From Chloroflexota bacterium (GTDB lineage Bacteria > Chloroflexota > Dehalococcoidia > UBA6926 > JACQUM01): DNA of 7,945 bases. A model generated the notes under the pieces. The model was not told where the DNA came from. It made no database searches and saw only the letters and a list, made by a program, of their open reading frames with translations. Made by a program: the position numbers and the translations under genes. Where the stretch lies: contig JACQUM010000116.1 in assembly GCA_016210295.1 (NCBI GenBank), forward strand, positions 1 to 7,945, in the 5' to 3' direction. Within the stretch, counting starts at the first letter, position 1, and every line of letters begins with the position of its first letter. Shown here piece by piece: positions 1 to 5,294 of this stretch.

Positions 1-974
1 GGCTCCACCCGCCAAAGCACCTGGGCGGGGTTCCCCGCCACGAAGGACTCCGAGGGGACAATCATCCCGGCGGGCACCACGGCCCCGGCGGCGATGACGC
101 AGTTGTCCCCCACCTCCACCCTTTCCTCCAGGGTGCAGTTCATCCCCAGGAGGTTGTTGCTGCCGATGCGCCGGGCGTGGATGACCACCGCGTGGCCGAC
201 GGTGTTGTTGTCGCCGATGGTCAGGGCCTCGTGGGCGTGGACCACCACATTGTCCTGGAGGCTGGTGTTCTTGCCCACGGTCACCTTGGCCACGTCGCCG
301 CGAACGGTGGCGCCGGGCCACAGGCTGGTCAGCTCGCCCAACTCCACGTCGCCGACCAGGTAGGCGGCCTCGTTGACGTAGGCGCGGGGGTGGACCTTCG
401 GGCTCTTGCCTCGGAAGGAGCGGATCATGTTCTTCTCCTCGGGATTGGAGTCTAATTTGCCGTCGCGGTAGAGGCTTGCTAGGGCCGACGCCTCCTTCGC
501 TACTCGCTCGATCAGCGCCTCTTCCTCGGGGGTGAGGGGGCGGAGGACCTGGGCGGGGAGGCCGGCGACGTAGGAGTGGGGCGGCGTGTGTGTGCGGGGC
601 AGCACCACCGTCCCTGGGGCCACGATGCTCCAGTCGCCGACCACGGCTCCGTCCAGGACGGTGGCGTTGTTCCCGATGAGGACATGGCTGCCGATCTTCC
701 GACAGTGGACGACTGCGGAGTGGCTGATGACTGTGCCGTCGCCGAAGTCGATTTGGCCCTCGTTCTCCACCCCGCCGCCGCTGTGGACGACAACCCTGTC
801 CTGGATGGCGGTGCCTCGCCCGACGGCGATGCGCCCGTGGTCGGCGCGGAGGACGGCGCCGGGCCAGATGCTGGAGCCCTGCCCCACCTGTATGTTGCCC
901 ACGATGTAGGCGGCCTCGCTGACGAAGACGGAGGGGTGGAGCTGGGGGCTCTGGCCGAAGATGGTGCGAATGAT
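1..974 (-). CDS. Tandem two-domain gamma-carbonic anhydrase family protein (3' end outside window)
   Basis: Gamma-class carbonic anhydrases are left-handed beta-helix trimers that hydrate CO2 using a metal held by three His. One stop-free frame runs from an in-frame TAA at 1034-1032 to the window edge, 324 visible residues if counted from an ATC at 974. Domain 1 (about 1-150) has hexapeptide repeats, RAD, IQD and His64, His85, His90. An acidic helical linker (about 150-182) follows. Domain 2 starts at Met183 (428) with RGD, LQD and His246, His261, His266. The second and third His are five residues apart in both copies, as in the Cam/YrdA families. The copies align from their first residues (31 of 63 identical by hand up to the first His), so this is an internal duplication. 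Oddity: no ATG, GTG, TTG or CTG lies between the upstream stop and domain 1. ATC at 974 aligns with Met183 and sits 9 nt after AAGAAGAGG. The first canonical in-frame start, GTG at 902, would delete the first strand. Family certain, start uncertain. Confidence 0.85.
   Translation of the reverse strand, partial: MIRTIFGQSPQLHPSVFVSEAAYIVGNIQVGQGSSIWPGAVLRADHGRIAVGRGTAIQDRVVVHSGGGVENEGQIDFGDGTVISHSAVVHCRKIGSHVLIGNNATVLDGAVVGDWSIVAPGTVVLPRTHTPPHSYVAGLPAQVLRPLTPEEEALIERVAKEASALASLYRDGKLDSNPEEKNMIRSFRGKSPKVHPRAYVNEAAYLVGDVELGELTSLWPGATVRGDVAKVTVGKNTSLQDNVVVHAHEALTIGDNNTVGHAVVIHARRIGSNNLLGMNCTLEERVEVGDNCVIAAGAVVPAGMIVPSESFVAGNPAQVLWRVE
429..440 (-). promoter_or_regulatory. Strong internal ribosome binding site before the second gamma-CA domain
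   Basis: On the minus strand GAGGAG (440-435) lies 6 nt before an in-frame ATG at 428, the first residue of the second carbonic anhydrase domain. No stop separates the two domains, so this site could yield a free second domain in addition to the fused protein. It could equally be a remnant of a time when the domains were separate genes. The site is visible; its use is inferred. Confidence 0.5.
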
Positions 975-983
975 GGCGGCGCG

Positions 984-992
984 CCTCTTCTT
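984..992 (-). promoter_or_regulatory. Shine-Dalgarno site for the tandem gamma-CA gene
   Basis: AAGAAGAGG on the minus strand is 9 nt before the ATC at 974-972 and 12 nt before the ATT at 971-969. It is the only good ribosome site in the short leader between the predicted transcription start (about 1024) and the first helix repeat. It is the main reason for placing initiation at ATC or ATT rather than at GTG 902. Confidence 0.5.
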
Positions 993-1004
993 TCGATGGG
1001 CTGC

Positions 1005-1022
1005 GCCCTTCCTTGGAAGGGC
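1005..1022 (-). promoter_or_regulatory. Inverted repeat at the start of the gamma-CA transcript
   Basis: GCCCTTCC and GGAAGGGC form perfect 8-bp arms around a 2-nt centre. The repeat begins within a few bases of the predicted transcription start, so it could be a DNA operator or a 5'-end stem-loop that protects or regulates the mRNA. There is no T-tract, so it is not a terminator. The role is inferred. Confidence 0.4.
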
Positions 1023-1030
1023 TGCGTGCC

Positions 1031-1060
1031 ATTATGGGGAGGCCCACGGAGGGGTGTCAA
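1031..1060 (-). promoter_or_regulatory. Sigma-70-like promoter for the tandem gamma-CA gene
   Basis: The minus strand reads TTGACA (1060-1055), an 18-nt spacer and CATAAT (1036-1031): a perfect -35 and a five-of-six -10. Transcription would start near 1024, giving a leader of about 50 nt to the ATC at 974. It excludes the ATG at 1066, which lies in a different frame and upstream of the promoter. Confidence 0.7.
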
Positions 1061-1085
1061 ACGCACTGAGCTCGCCTCCGCATGC

Positions 1086-1091
1086 TACACT
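1086..1091 (+). promoter_or_regulatory. Possible -10 box of the IMPase gene (near-leaderless)
   Basis: TACACT ends 9 nt before the ATG at 1101, so a transcript would begin about 2-3 nt before the start codon. There is no Shine-Dalgarno sequence before this ATG, which fits near-leaderless translation. No convincing -35 box is visible. Confidence 0.4.
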
Positions 1092-1100
1092 GAAGCCGCC

Positions 1101-1925
1101 ATGTCTCTCTCGCTCCCGCCTCGCTCCCGCACGGGTCGCACCGTTGAGGAGGTCGCCCTGCGGGCCGTGAGACCGGCGGGGGAGACGGTTCGGGCAGCCT
1201 TCCAGGGCGAGGTCACCGTCCGCTCCAAAGGCCGGGGGAACATAGTCACCCAGGTGGACACGCAGGTGGAGCGGGAGACCATCGCCCTCCTCCGCGAGGA
1301 GTTCCCCGATTTTGGCATCCTGGCGGAGGAGTCGGGGGCGACGGCGGGCTCGAGCGACTACACCTGGGTCCTCGACCCTCTGGACGGGACGCGGAACTTT
1401 GCTCACGGCGTTCCCTTCTTCTGCGTCGCCCTGGCCCTGGTGAAGGGGGACGACCCTCTCTTGGGCCTCACCTACGATCCTCTGCGCGACGAGCTGTTCC
1501 GGGCGGCAAAGAGCGAGGGAGCCACCGTGAATGGGAAGCCTTTGGCGGTGACGCGGAACGCCGATCTCGGCGAGGGGAGCGTGGGGCTCGATCTGGGCTA
1601 TCACGACGAGCGAGCGCTGGAGGCGTTGGCAGTCCTGCAGGCGGTGTGGCCGGTCCAGACAGTCCGGATCTTGGGCTCGGCGGCCCTGGGCTTCGCCTAT
1701 GCAGCGGCGGGCCGTCTCGACCTCTACTTCCACCACCACCTCTCGCCGTGGGACGTGGCGGGAGGCATCCTCATGGTCCGGGAGGCGGGAGGGGTGGTCA
1801 CCGACCGGCGGGGCGGCCCCGTCACCCTCCACAACGAGGACTTCGTGGCCTCCAACCCCGCCGTCCACGCCGACTTCCTGCGCCTGACGGCCGGACTGCC
1901 GTGGCGGAAAGACAAGAACCTGTAA
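1101..1925 (+). CDS. Inositol monophosphatase family protein
   Basis: A Mg2+-dependent phosphatase of the IMPase/FBPase/CysQ superfamily, 274 residues, a normal family length. Such cytoplasmic enzymes remove phosphate from inositol phosphates, histidinol phosphate, fructose bisphosphate or PAP; the sequence does not decide the substrate. Visible motifs: GILAEESG with the metal ligand pair Glu76-Glu77; the signature LDPLDGTRNF at 91-100 with Asp92 and Asp95; and PWDVAGGILMVREAGG from 216 with Asp218, the third metal-site motif. The start at 1101 is preferred over an open extension back to 576, because that extension is an antisense shadow of the carbonic anhydrase gene. It is divergent from the carbonic anhydrase gene across about 126 bp. 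hicB follows after 49 bp. Confidence 0.9.
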   Translation: MSLSLPPRSRTGRTVEEVALRAVRPAGETVRAAFQGEVTVRSKGRGNIVTQVDTQVERETIALLREEFPDFGILAEESGATAGSSDYTWVLDPLDGTRNFAHGVPFFCVALALVKGDDPLLGLTYDPLRDELFRAAKSEGATVNGKPLAVTRNADLGEGSVGLDLGYHDERALEALAVLQAVWPVQTVRILGSAALGFAYAAAGRLDLYFHHHLSPWDVAGGILMVREAGGVVTDRRGGPVTLHNEDFVASNPAVHADFLRLTAGLPWRKDKNL

Positions 1926-1936
1926 AGGCGTATACT
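1909..1936 (+). promoter_or_regulatory. Candidate promoter for hicB
   Basis: AAGACA (1909-1914), a 16-nt spacer and TATACT (1931-1936) form a plausible promoter overlapping the 3' end of the IMPase gene. Predicted start is about 1943, leaving roughly 30 nt before the hicB ATG. The -10 is good and the -35 is partial (four of six). Confidence 0.45.
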
Positions 1937-1974
1937 GCCTTCTGAGACGCATGATGAGGGGCCGAGGAAGCCAT

Positions 1975-2178
1975 ATGAAACTAAGAGTGGTTCTTGAGCC
2001 GAGCGAGGAAGGCGGCTACATGGTTTACGTCCCCTCCCTCCCTGGCTGCATCAGCGAGGGCGAGACTAAGGAAGAAGCTCTAGCCAACATCCGCGAGGCC
2101 ATTCATCTCTACTTGGAGCCCGTCGAGGACGACTACATCGTAGAAGAGAAAGCCGAGGTTTTGGAACTGGTCCTCTAA
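1975..2178 (+). CDS. hicB: HicB-like antitoxin (type II toxin-antitoxin)
   Basis: A 67-residue protein with the compact HicB fold: strand MKLRVVLEP, then EEGGYMVYVPSLPGCISEGET, then the helix KEEALANIREAIHLYLE. The YxVYVPxLPGCxSEGETxEEA core is the hallmark of the small HicB family, a degraded RNase H-like domain that binds and silences HicA. The C-terminus (about 50-67) is acidic, with no DNA-binding domain visible, as in short HicB proteins. ATG 1975 is chosen because GAGGAA lies 8 nt upstream; upstream in-frame ATGs at 1951 and 1954 would add eight or seven unrelated residues. The toxin reading frame follows 129 bp downstream, with a terminator between. Codon use is less GC-rich than in neighbouring genes, consistent with transfer. 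Confidence 0.9.
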   Translation: MKLRVVLEPSEEGGYMVYVPSLPGCISEGETKEEALANIREAIHLYLEPVEDDYIVEEKAEVLELVL

Positions 2179-2246
2179 ACTCTCCGCGCTCCTCTTGCGA
2201 GCTAGGGCGTGGAGACGTAAGATGGATGAGGGTTCATGGTCTCCAG

Positions 2247-2284
2247 AGAGGCCCAGGTAAAGAACTAATCTTGGGCCTCTTTTT
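2247..2284 (+). terminator. Rho-independent terminator between hicB and hicA
   Basis: Arms AGAGGCCCA (2247-2255) and TGGGCCTCT (2272-2280) form a perfect 9-bp stem with a 16-nt A/T-rich loop, followed directly by a T run to 2284. It should end or attenuate the hicB transcript before hicA. Its position inside a toxin-antitoxin pair, rather than after it, is unusual. Confidence 0.75.
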
Positions 2285-2307
2285 GTTGCCCAGAAAGAGA
2301 GGGGACC

Positions 2308-2536
2308 ATGGACAAAGTCCCCAGTCTTCCCTACACAGAGATTCTACGTGCCCTTCAGCGAGACGGGTGGGTGACCGTGCGCCAGCGGGGGAGCCACATC
2401 AGACTCCAGAAGCACACGGGCGAAGAGACCATGCAAGTTGACCGTGCCAGCCCATCGTCCGGTCAAGCGCTCCACTCTTAGTCCCATTTTGAAGCAAGCG
2501 GGGCTAGAGCTGGACCGCTTCCTCGAACTTCTCTAG
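2308..2536 (+). pseudogene. hicA: HicA-like mRNA interferase toxin, frameshifted
   Basis: HicA is a small double-stranded-RNA-binding-fold RNase that cleaves mRNA and is held inactive by HicB. From ATG 2308 (preceded by AGAGAGGGG) the product opens with the HicA pattern: LPYTEILRALQRDGW, then VRQRGSHIRLQ with the catalytic His at about residue 30. Near 2438-2441 the frame breaks: as written, translation drifts and stops at 2479-2481 after 57 residues. The +1 frame resumes exactly where the family expects TVPAHRPVKRSTLSPILKQ and continues through AGLELDRFLELL to TAG 2534-2536. Removing one base restores a full 75-residue HicA. So the toxin is either a recent pseudogene or carries a sequence error. 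Nothing slippery at the break suggests programmed frameshifting. The restored stop overlaps the stop of the gene on the other strand. Confidence 0.85.
2533..2536. other. CTAG shared by two convergent stop codons (hicA / Nmad3-like)
   Basis: On the plus strand TAG 2534-2536 ends the restored hicA frame. On the minus strand TAG 2535-2533 ends the 259-residue gene. Both stops lie within one palindromic CTAG, giving a 4-nt tail-to-tail overlap with no room for a terminator between the genes. Confidence 0.85.
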
Positions 2537-3312
2537 CGACTAGTTCGCACAGCACCATTCCGCTCCGCCACCGCCCGCCACCAGCGCTCCGCTTGTTCTC
2601 GCCCATCAGGTGTCGAAGGGTCGATGACCAGGCGGGCGGCGCGGGTGTACGAACCGATAACCTGTAGGTCGCTCCGCCCCGCATCCCATCGCCAGGGCTC
2701 GCCGTTGGCGTCCCGGAGAGTCGCATCGCACAGCTCTCTGGTCAGGGGGACGGCGTAGCGGAGGCGGCGGGAGCTGGGCGAGCCCTTCCAGACCCAGAAG
2801 CCGTCCAGGGCTTTCGGGTGGTAGGCGGCCCGACGGACGTGGGCGTTGGCCCCGAAGACCTGGAACTCCCTGCCACTAGGGAACCGGATCACGTCTTTCA
2901 GGACCTCTTCGATCTCCAGGTAACCGACTAGGTAGAAGCCCGGCTCGTCGTGGAAGCGGCCATCGAGCCACGGGACAAGGCGGGCCAGGAAGAAGAGGCA
3001 GTCGCCTGGGCCGGCGGCCTTGAGGCCCGCCGCCCTTGGCGAAGTGTTGGGGTTGTCGCCGTAGGTGAAGGTCTCGAACTCGGGGTCGTGGTGGACGCGT
3101 ACGTTGCGGTAGCGCTCGGGGACGTAGAGGGCGAGGCTCTCCCCCGGCGTGTTGAAGCGCTCCAGCTTGGGGTAGGCGGGGAGGGTGGGCGCCCACCACC
3201 GGCGTTCCTCGGGGATAGGGAGGAGCTCGAAGGTGCCGTCGGGGAAGAGGGGGCTCTTCACCCGATGGGAGGCGTTGACGCCGACGTTGACGAGGAAGAT
3301 GCGGGAGGGCAT
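2533..3312 (-). CDS. Conserved protein of unknown function, possibly Nmad3-like
   Basis: A 259-residue soluble protein without signal peptide or membrane helix. The N-terminus, a hydrophobic strand ending LVNVGVNASH followed by SPLFPDGTFELLPIPE, resembles from memory the putative nucleotide-modification-associated domain 3 (Nmad3) proteins, proposed to act in DNA base modification. I could not check this, and no catalytic motif is proven. Other visible features: TFTYGDNPNTSPRAAGLKAAGPGDCLFFLARL (about 81-112), an FYLVGYLEIEEV strand (about 125-136), and an Arg/Trp-rich C-terminal region ending in a helix rich in Glu, Arg and Trp. ATG 3312 is supported by AGGAA 6 nt upstream. The gene is convergent with hicA, sharing a 4-nt stop overlap, and divergent from queG across 67 bp. 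Codon use matches the resident genes. Confidence 0.8.
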   Translation of the reverse strand: MPSRIFLVNVGVNASHRVKSPLFPDGTFELLPIPEERRWWAPTLPAYPKLERFNTPGESLALYVPERYRNVRVHHDPEFETFTYGDNPNTSPRAAGLKAAGPGDCLFFLARLVPWLDGRFHDEPGFYLVGYLEIEEVLKDVIRFPSGREFQVFGANAHVRRAAYHPKALDGFWVWKGSPSSRRLRYAVPLTRELCDATLRDANGEPWRWDAGRSDLQVIGSYTRAARLVIDPSTPDGREQAERWWRAVAERNGAVRTSR

Positions 3313-3323
3313 AAGCGATTCCT

Positions 3324-3329
3324 ATTATC
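3324..3329 (-). promoter_or_regulatory. Possible -10 box of the Nmad3-like gene
   Basis: The minus strand reads GATAAT (3329-3324), ending 11 nt before the ATG at 3312. Transcription would start only about 5 nt upstream of the start codon. No good -35 is visible at 16-19 nt. It fits the short-leader pattern seen elsewhere in the window but is weak alone. Confidence 0.35.
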
Positions 3330-3379
3330 GCCCCTCTGTGCAACCGTGTATCCTGATCCTGGCATAGGGGGACGAACCT

Positions 3380-4567
3380 GTGGACAACCCTGACCGTTCT
3401 CAGCGCACCGCCTCGGTCAAGGCCCTGGCCAGGGAGATGGGCTTCGACCTGGTGGGCATATCCTCGGCGGAGCCTTTCACGGAGCGCAGCCAGGCTACCC
3501 TCCAGCGCGTCCAGGAGGGCCTCATGGACGGCCTCCCCTGGTTTACCAAGGAACGGGTCAGCCGAGGCGCCGATCCCCGCCACATCCTCCCCACCGCCCG
3601 CTCTATCATTTCCCTCGCCCTAAACTACCACACCCCCTCCCCGACAGAGGGGAGCCCGATGGGCGAGCCCCTCGGAGGTCGTCCCCTGCGGGGATGGGTG
3701 GCGCGGTATGCCTGGGGGGAGGACTACCACAGGGTGTTCCAAAGGAAGGTGAAGCTCTTCCTGGAGCGTCTGCCAGGAGTAGCGGGCCGGCCAGTTGCGG
3801 CCAGGTGGTACACCGACACGGGCCCGCTCCTCGACCGGGCGGTGGCGGAGAGGGCGGGGGTGGGCTGGTTCGGCAAGAACACCAACATCCTCACCTCCAT
3901 CGGCTCATGGGTCCTCCTGGCGGAGGTCATCACAGACCTGGAGTTGGAGCCGGACAGGCCCCTCAAAAAGACGTGCGGCCTCTGCCGCGCCTGCATGGAC
4001 GCCTGCCCCACCGGGGCCATCGTTGCGCCCTACGTCCTGGACAACGCCAGATGCATCTCCTACCAGACCATCGAGAACCGCGGGGCCATTCCGCGAGAGA
4101 TTCGGCCCCTCATGGGGGACTGGGTCTTCGGCTGCGACATCTGCCAGGACGTATGCCCGGTGAACCGAAAGGCGCAACTGGCGCGGGAGTACGCCCTCTT
4201 CGCCCGCGACGGCGAGCGGGCGAGACCGGAGCTCCTGGGCCTCCTCGACCTGACCGAAGCAGAGTTCCAGGAGCGGTACAGAAATAGCGCCGTCCGCCGG
4301 ACCAGGCTCTCGGGCCTGAAGCGGAACGCCTGTGTCGCCCTGGGGAACATCGGGGACCGGCGGGCCGTCCCATCCCTGGCCCGCGCCCTCCGGGAGTCCC
4401 GAGAATCAGGACTGGTGCGCGCTCACGCCGCCTGGGCCCTGGGCCGGTTAGGTGGTGCGGAGGCGGAGGCTGCTCTCCGCGAGGCCCTCGCCACCGAGCA
4501 AGACGAGGGTGTCCGAGAAGAGACCCGACTGGCCCTCGGCGAAGTCCGAACAGCCGCGCCGCACTAG
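3380..4567 (+). CDS. queG: Epoxyqueuosine reductase QueG with C-terminal HEAT repeats
   Basis: QueG reduces epoxyqueuosine to queuosine at position 34 of tRNAs with GUN anticodons, using cobalamin and two [4Fe-4S] clusters in the cytoplasm. The 395-residue product has the N-terminal DUF1730/cobalamin domain (about 10-190) with YTDTGPLLDRAVAERAGVGWFGKNTN; Asp146 matches the proposed acid residue. The ferredoxin module has CGLCRACMDACP (Cys199, 202, 205, 209), Cys225 in CISYQTIENRG, and CDICQDVCPVNRK (Cys252, 255, 259). Residues about 309-390 are HEAT-like repeats (RNACVALGNIGD, RAHAAWALGRLGG) found in the longer QueG type. The start is GTG 3380, with GGGGG upstream. The stop TAG overlaps the convergent Yip1-like gene. 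No other queuosine gene is in view. Confidence 0.95.
   Translation: MDNPDRSQRTASVKALAREMGFDLVGISSAEPFTERSQATLQRVQEGLMDGLPWFTKERVSRGADPRHILPTARSIISLALNYHTPSPTEGSPMGEPLGGRPLRGWVARYAWGEDYHRVFQRKVKLFLERLPGVAGRPVAARWYTDTGPLLDRAVAERAGVGWFGKNTNILTSIGSWVLLAEVITDLELEPDRPLKKTCGLCRACMDACPTGAIVAPYVLDNARCISYQTIENRGAIPREIRPLMGDWVFGCDICQDVCPVNRKAQLAREYALFARDGERARPELLGLLDLTEAEFQERYRNSAVRRTRLSGLKRNACVALGNIGDRRAVPSLARALRESRESGLVRAHAAWALGRLGGAEAEAALREALATEQDEGVREETRLALGEVRTAAPH
4564..4567. other. CTAG shared by two convergent stop codons (queG / Yip1-like)
   Basis: TAG 4565-4567 ends queG and TAG 4566-4564 on the other strand ends the Yip1-like gene. This is the second such CTAG overlap in the window. No intrinsic terminator is visible at either gene's end, so transcripts must read into each other or end by another route. 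Confidence 0.9.
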
Positions 4568-5187
4568 CTCGGCGAGGAAGCGACCAGCAGGTACACGATG
4601 CCTCCGAAGAAGAGAAGGACACCTCCTGTCAGGAAAGCGGTGATGAGGGGAGTGACCAGGACAAGGAAGGCCAGGAGGCCCGGAACGCGTTGCGCCGCCT
4701 GAATGGCAATCCAACTGAGCCGCACCGTCCAGAAGACGCCCGCAGCAAAGCCCAGGAAGAAGAGGAGTCCGCCGAACACTGGCGTCAACGCCAGGAGAGA
4801 GCCCAGGCCCACAAGGAGAAGCGGCGGCGAGGTGAAGGCGAGGGCCGCGTAGGTCCCAACGAGAGTCCCCCTGCCTTCCAGGGTTCGCGCCATTCGGTGG
4901 AAGACGAGGCTGAGGAGAAGGACGATAGGTGCTCCCGCTCCCACCCCGATCGCCAGGCCAAGGCCCGCTCCGGAGAAGCCGTCCGGAAGGTCCAATTGTC
5001 CTGTCGCGCCCACCAGTAGGCCGTCCAGGGCTAGAACGCCGACCAGAAGCCCGGTAGCCTGACGCCACTGCTTGTCGAGGGCGACGTCGGCGAAGGTCCG
5101 GGAGGGGTGACGGAAGACGCCCTTTACGTTCTCCCGGAAGGGGGTGGGTTCGCCGCGTCTCTGAGGCATCCTCGATCCAGGGTACAT
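4564..5187 (-). CDS. Yip1-like multi-pass membrane protein
   Basis: A 207-residue inner-membrane protein. A basic N-terminal cytoplasmic stretch (1-43) contains FRENVKGVFRHPSRTFADVA, the short amphipathic motif typical of the Yip1 domain. It precedes about five or six hydrophobic segments: roughly 44-62, 73-97, 109-134, 137-163 and 169-203 (long enough for two helices). TYAALAFTSPPLLL (112-125) matches the conserved core of Yip1 proteins. Bacterial members have no established biochemical role. Start choice: ATG 5187 has GAGG close upstream and about 22 nt of leader from the predicted promoter. GTG 5202 would add five residues and ATG 5169 would remove six. It is convergent with queG (stop codons overlap) and divergent from prmA. 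Membrane nature sure, family likely. Confidence 0.75.
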   Translation of the reverse strand: MYPGSRMPQRRGEPTPFRENVKGVFRHPSRTFADVALDKQWRQATGLLVGVLALDGLLVGATGQLDLPDGFSGAGLGLAIGVGAGAPIVLLLSLVFHRMARTLEGRGTLVGTYAALAFTSPPLLLVGLGSLLALTPVFGGLLFFLGFAAGVFWTVRLSWIAIQAAQRVPGLLAFLVLVTPLITAFLTGGVLLFFGGIVYLLVASSPS

Positions 5188-5215
5188 TGTCCTCGTCTCC
5201 ACAGGGGATGCAGCC

Positions 5216-5245
5216 AGTCTACTTGCGGGATTGCTGGAGCGTCAA
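5216..5245 (-). promoter_or_regulatory. Sigma-70-like promoter for the Yip1-like gene
   Basis: The minus strand reads TTGACG (5245-5240), an 18-nt spacer and TAGACT (5221-5216). Predicted transcription start is about 5209, just upstream of the three possible start codons. The spacer length equals that of the promoter of the carbonic anhydrase gene. Confidence 0.55.
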
Positions 5246-5282
5246 CGAGACGCGTACCTTCCTTCCCACGCCTCGGGTTCCC

Positions 5283-5288
5283 TACAAT
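5283..5288 (+). promoter_or_regulatory. -10 box of prmA giving a leaderless transcript
   Basis: TACAAT ends 6 nt before the A of the prmA ATG at 5295, so the usual +7 start position falls on the start codon itself. There is no Shine-Dalgarno site that could act from inside such a transcript. No clear -35 box is present. Confidence 0.55.
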
Positions 5289-5294
5289 AGAAGA

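Noticed and set aside
512..1066. Minus-strand ATG-started open frame of 184 codons over the carbonic anhydrase region
   Set aside because: It is Pro/Ser/Arg-rich, out of frame with the clear hexapeptide-repeat protein, and its ATG lies upstream of the predicted minus-strand promoter. It is a shadow.
576..1100. Long N-terminal extension of the IMPase frame
   Set aside because: The extension is the antisense shadow of the carbonic anhydrase gene and has no family similarity. The IMPase length is normal from 1101.
2226..2441. Plus-strand open frame of 71 codons between hicB and hicA
   Set aside because: It crosses the terminator hairpin, ends inside hicA in another frame and has no recognisable composition or motif.
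2431..2445. Programmed ribosomal frameshift in hicA
   Set aside because: There is no slippery heptamer or run of repeated bases at the break, and HicA families are not known to use frameshifting. A mutation or sequence error is simpler.
2876..3583. Minus-strand open frame of 235 codons across the Nmad3-like gene and the start of queG
   Set aside because: It is Arg/Pro/Leu-rich low-complexity translation overlapping two better-supported genes in other frames, and it would run through the promoter region.
5187..5294. Upstream extension of the prmA frame
   Set aside because: It overlaps the promoter and start region of the divergent Yip1-like gene. The PrmA family N-terminus begins at 5295, where a -10 box fits a leaderless start.
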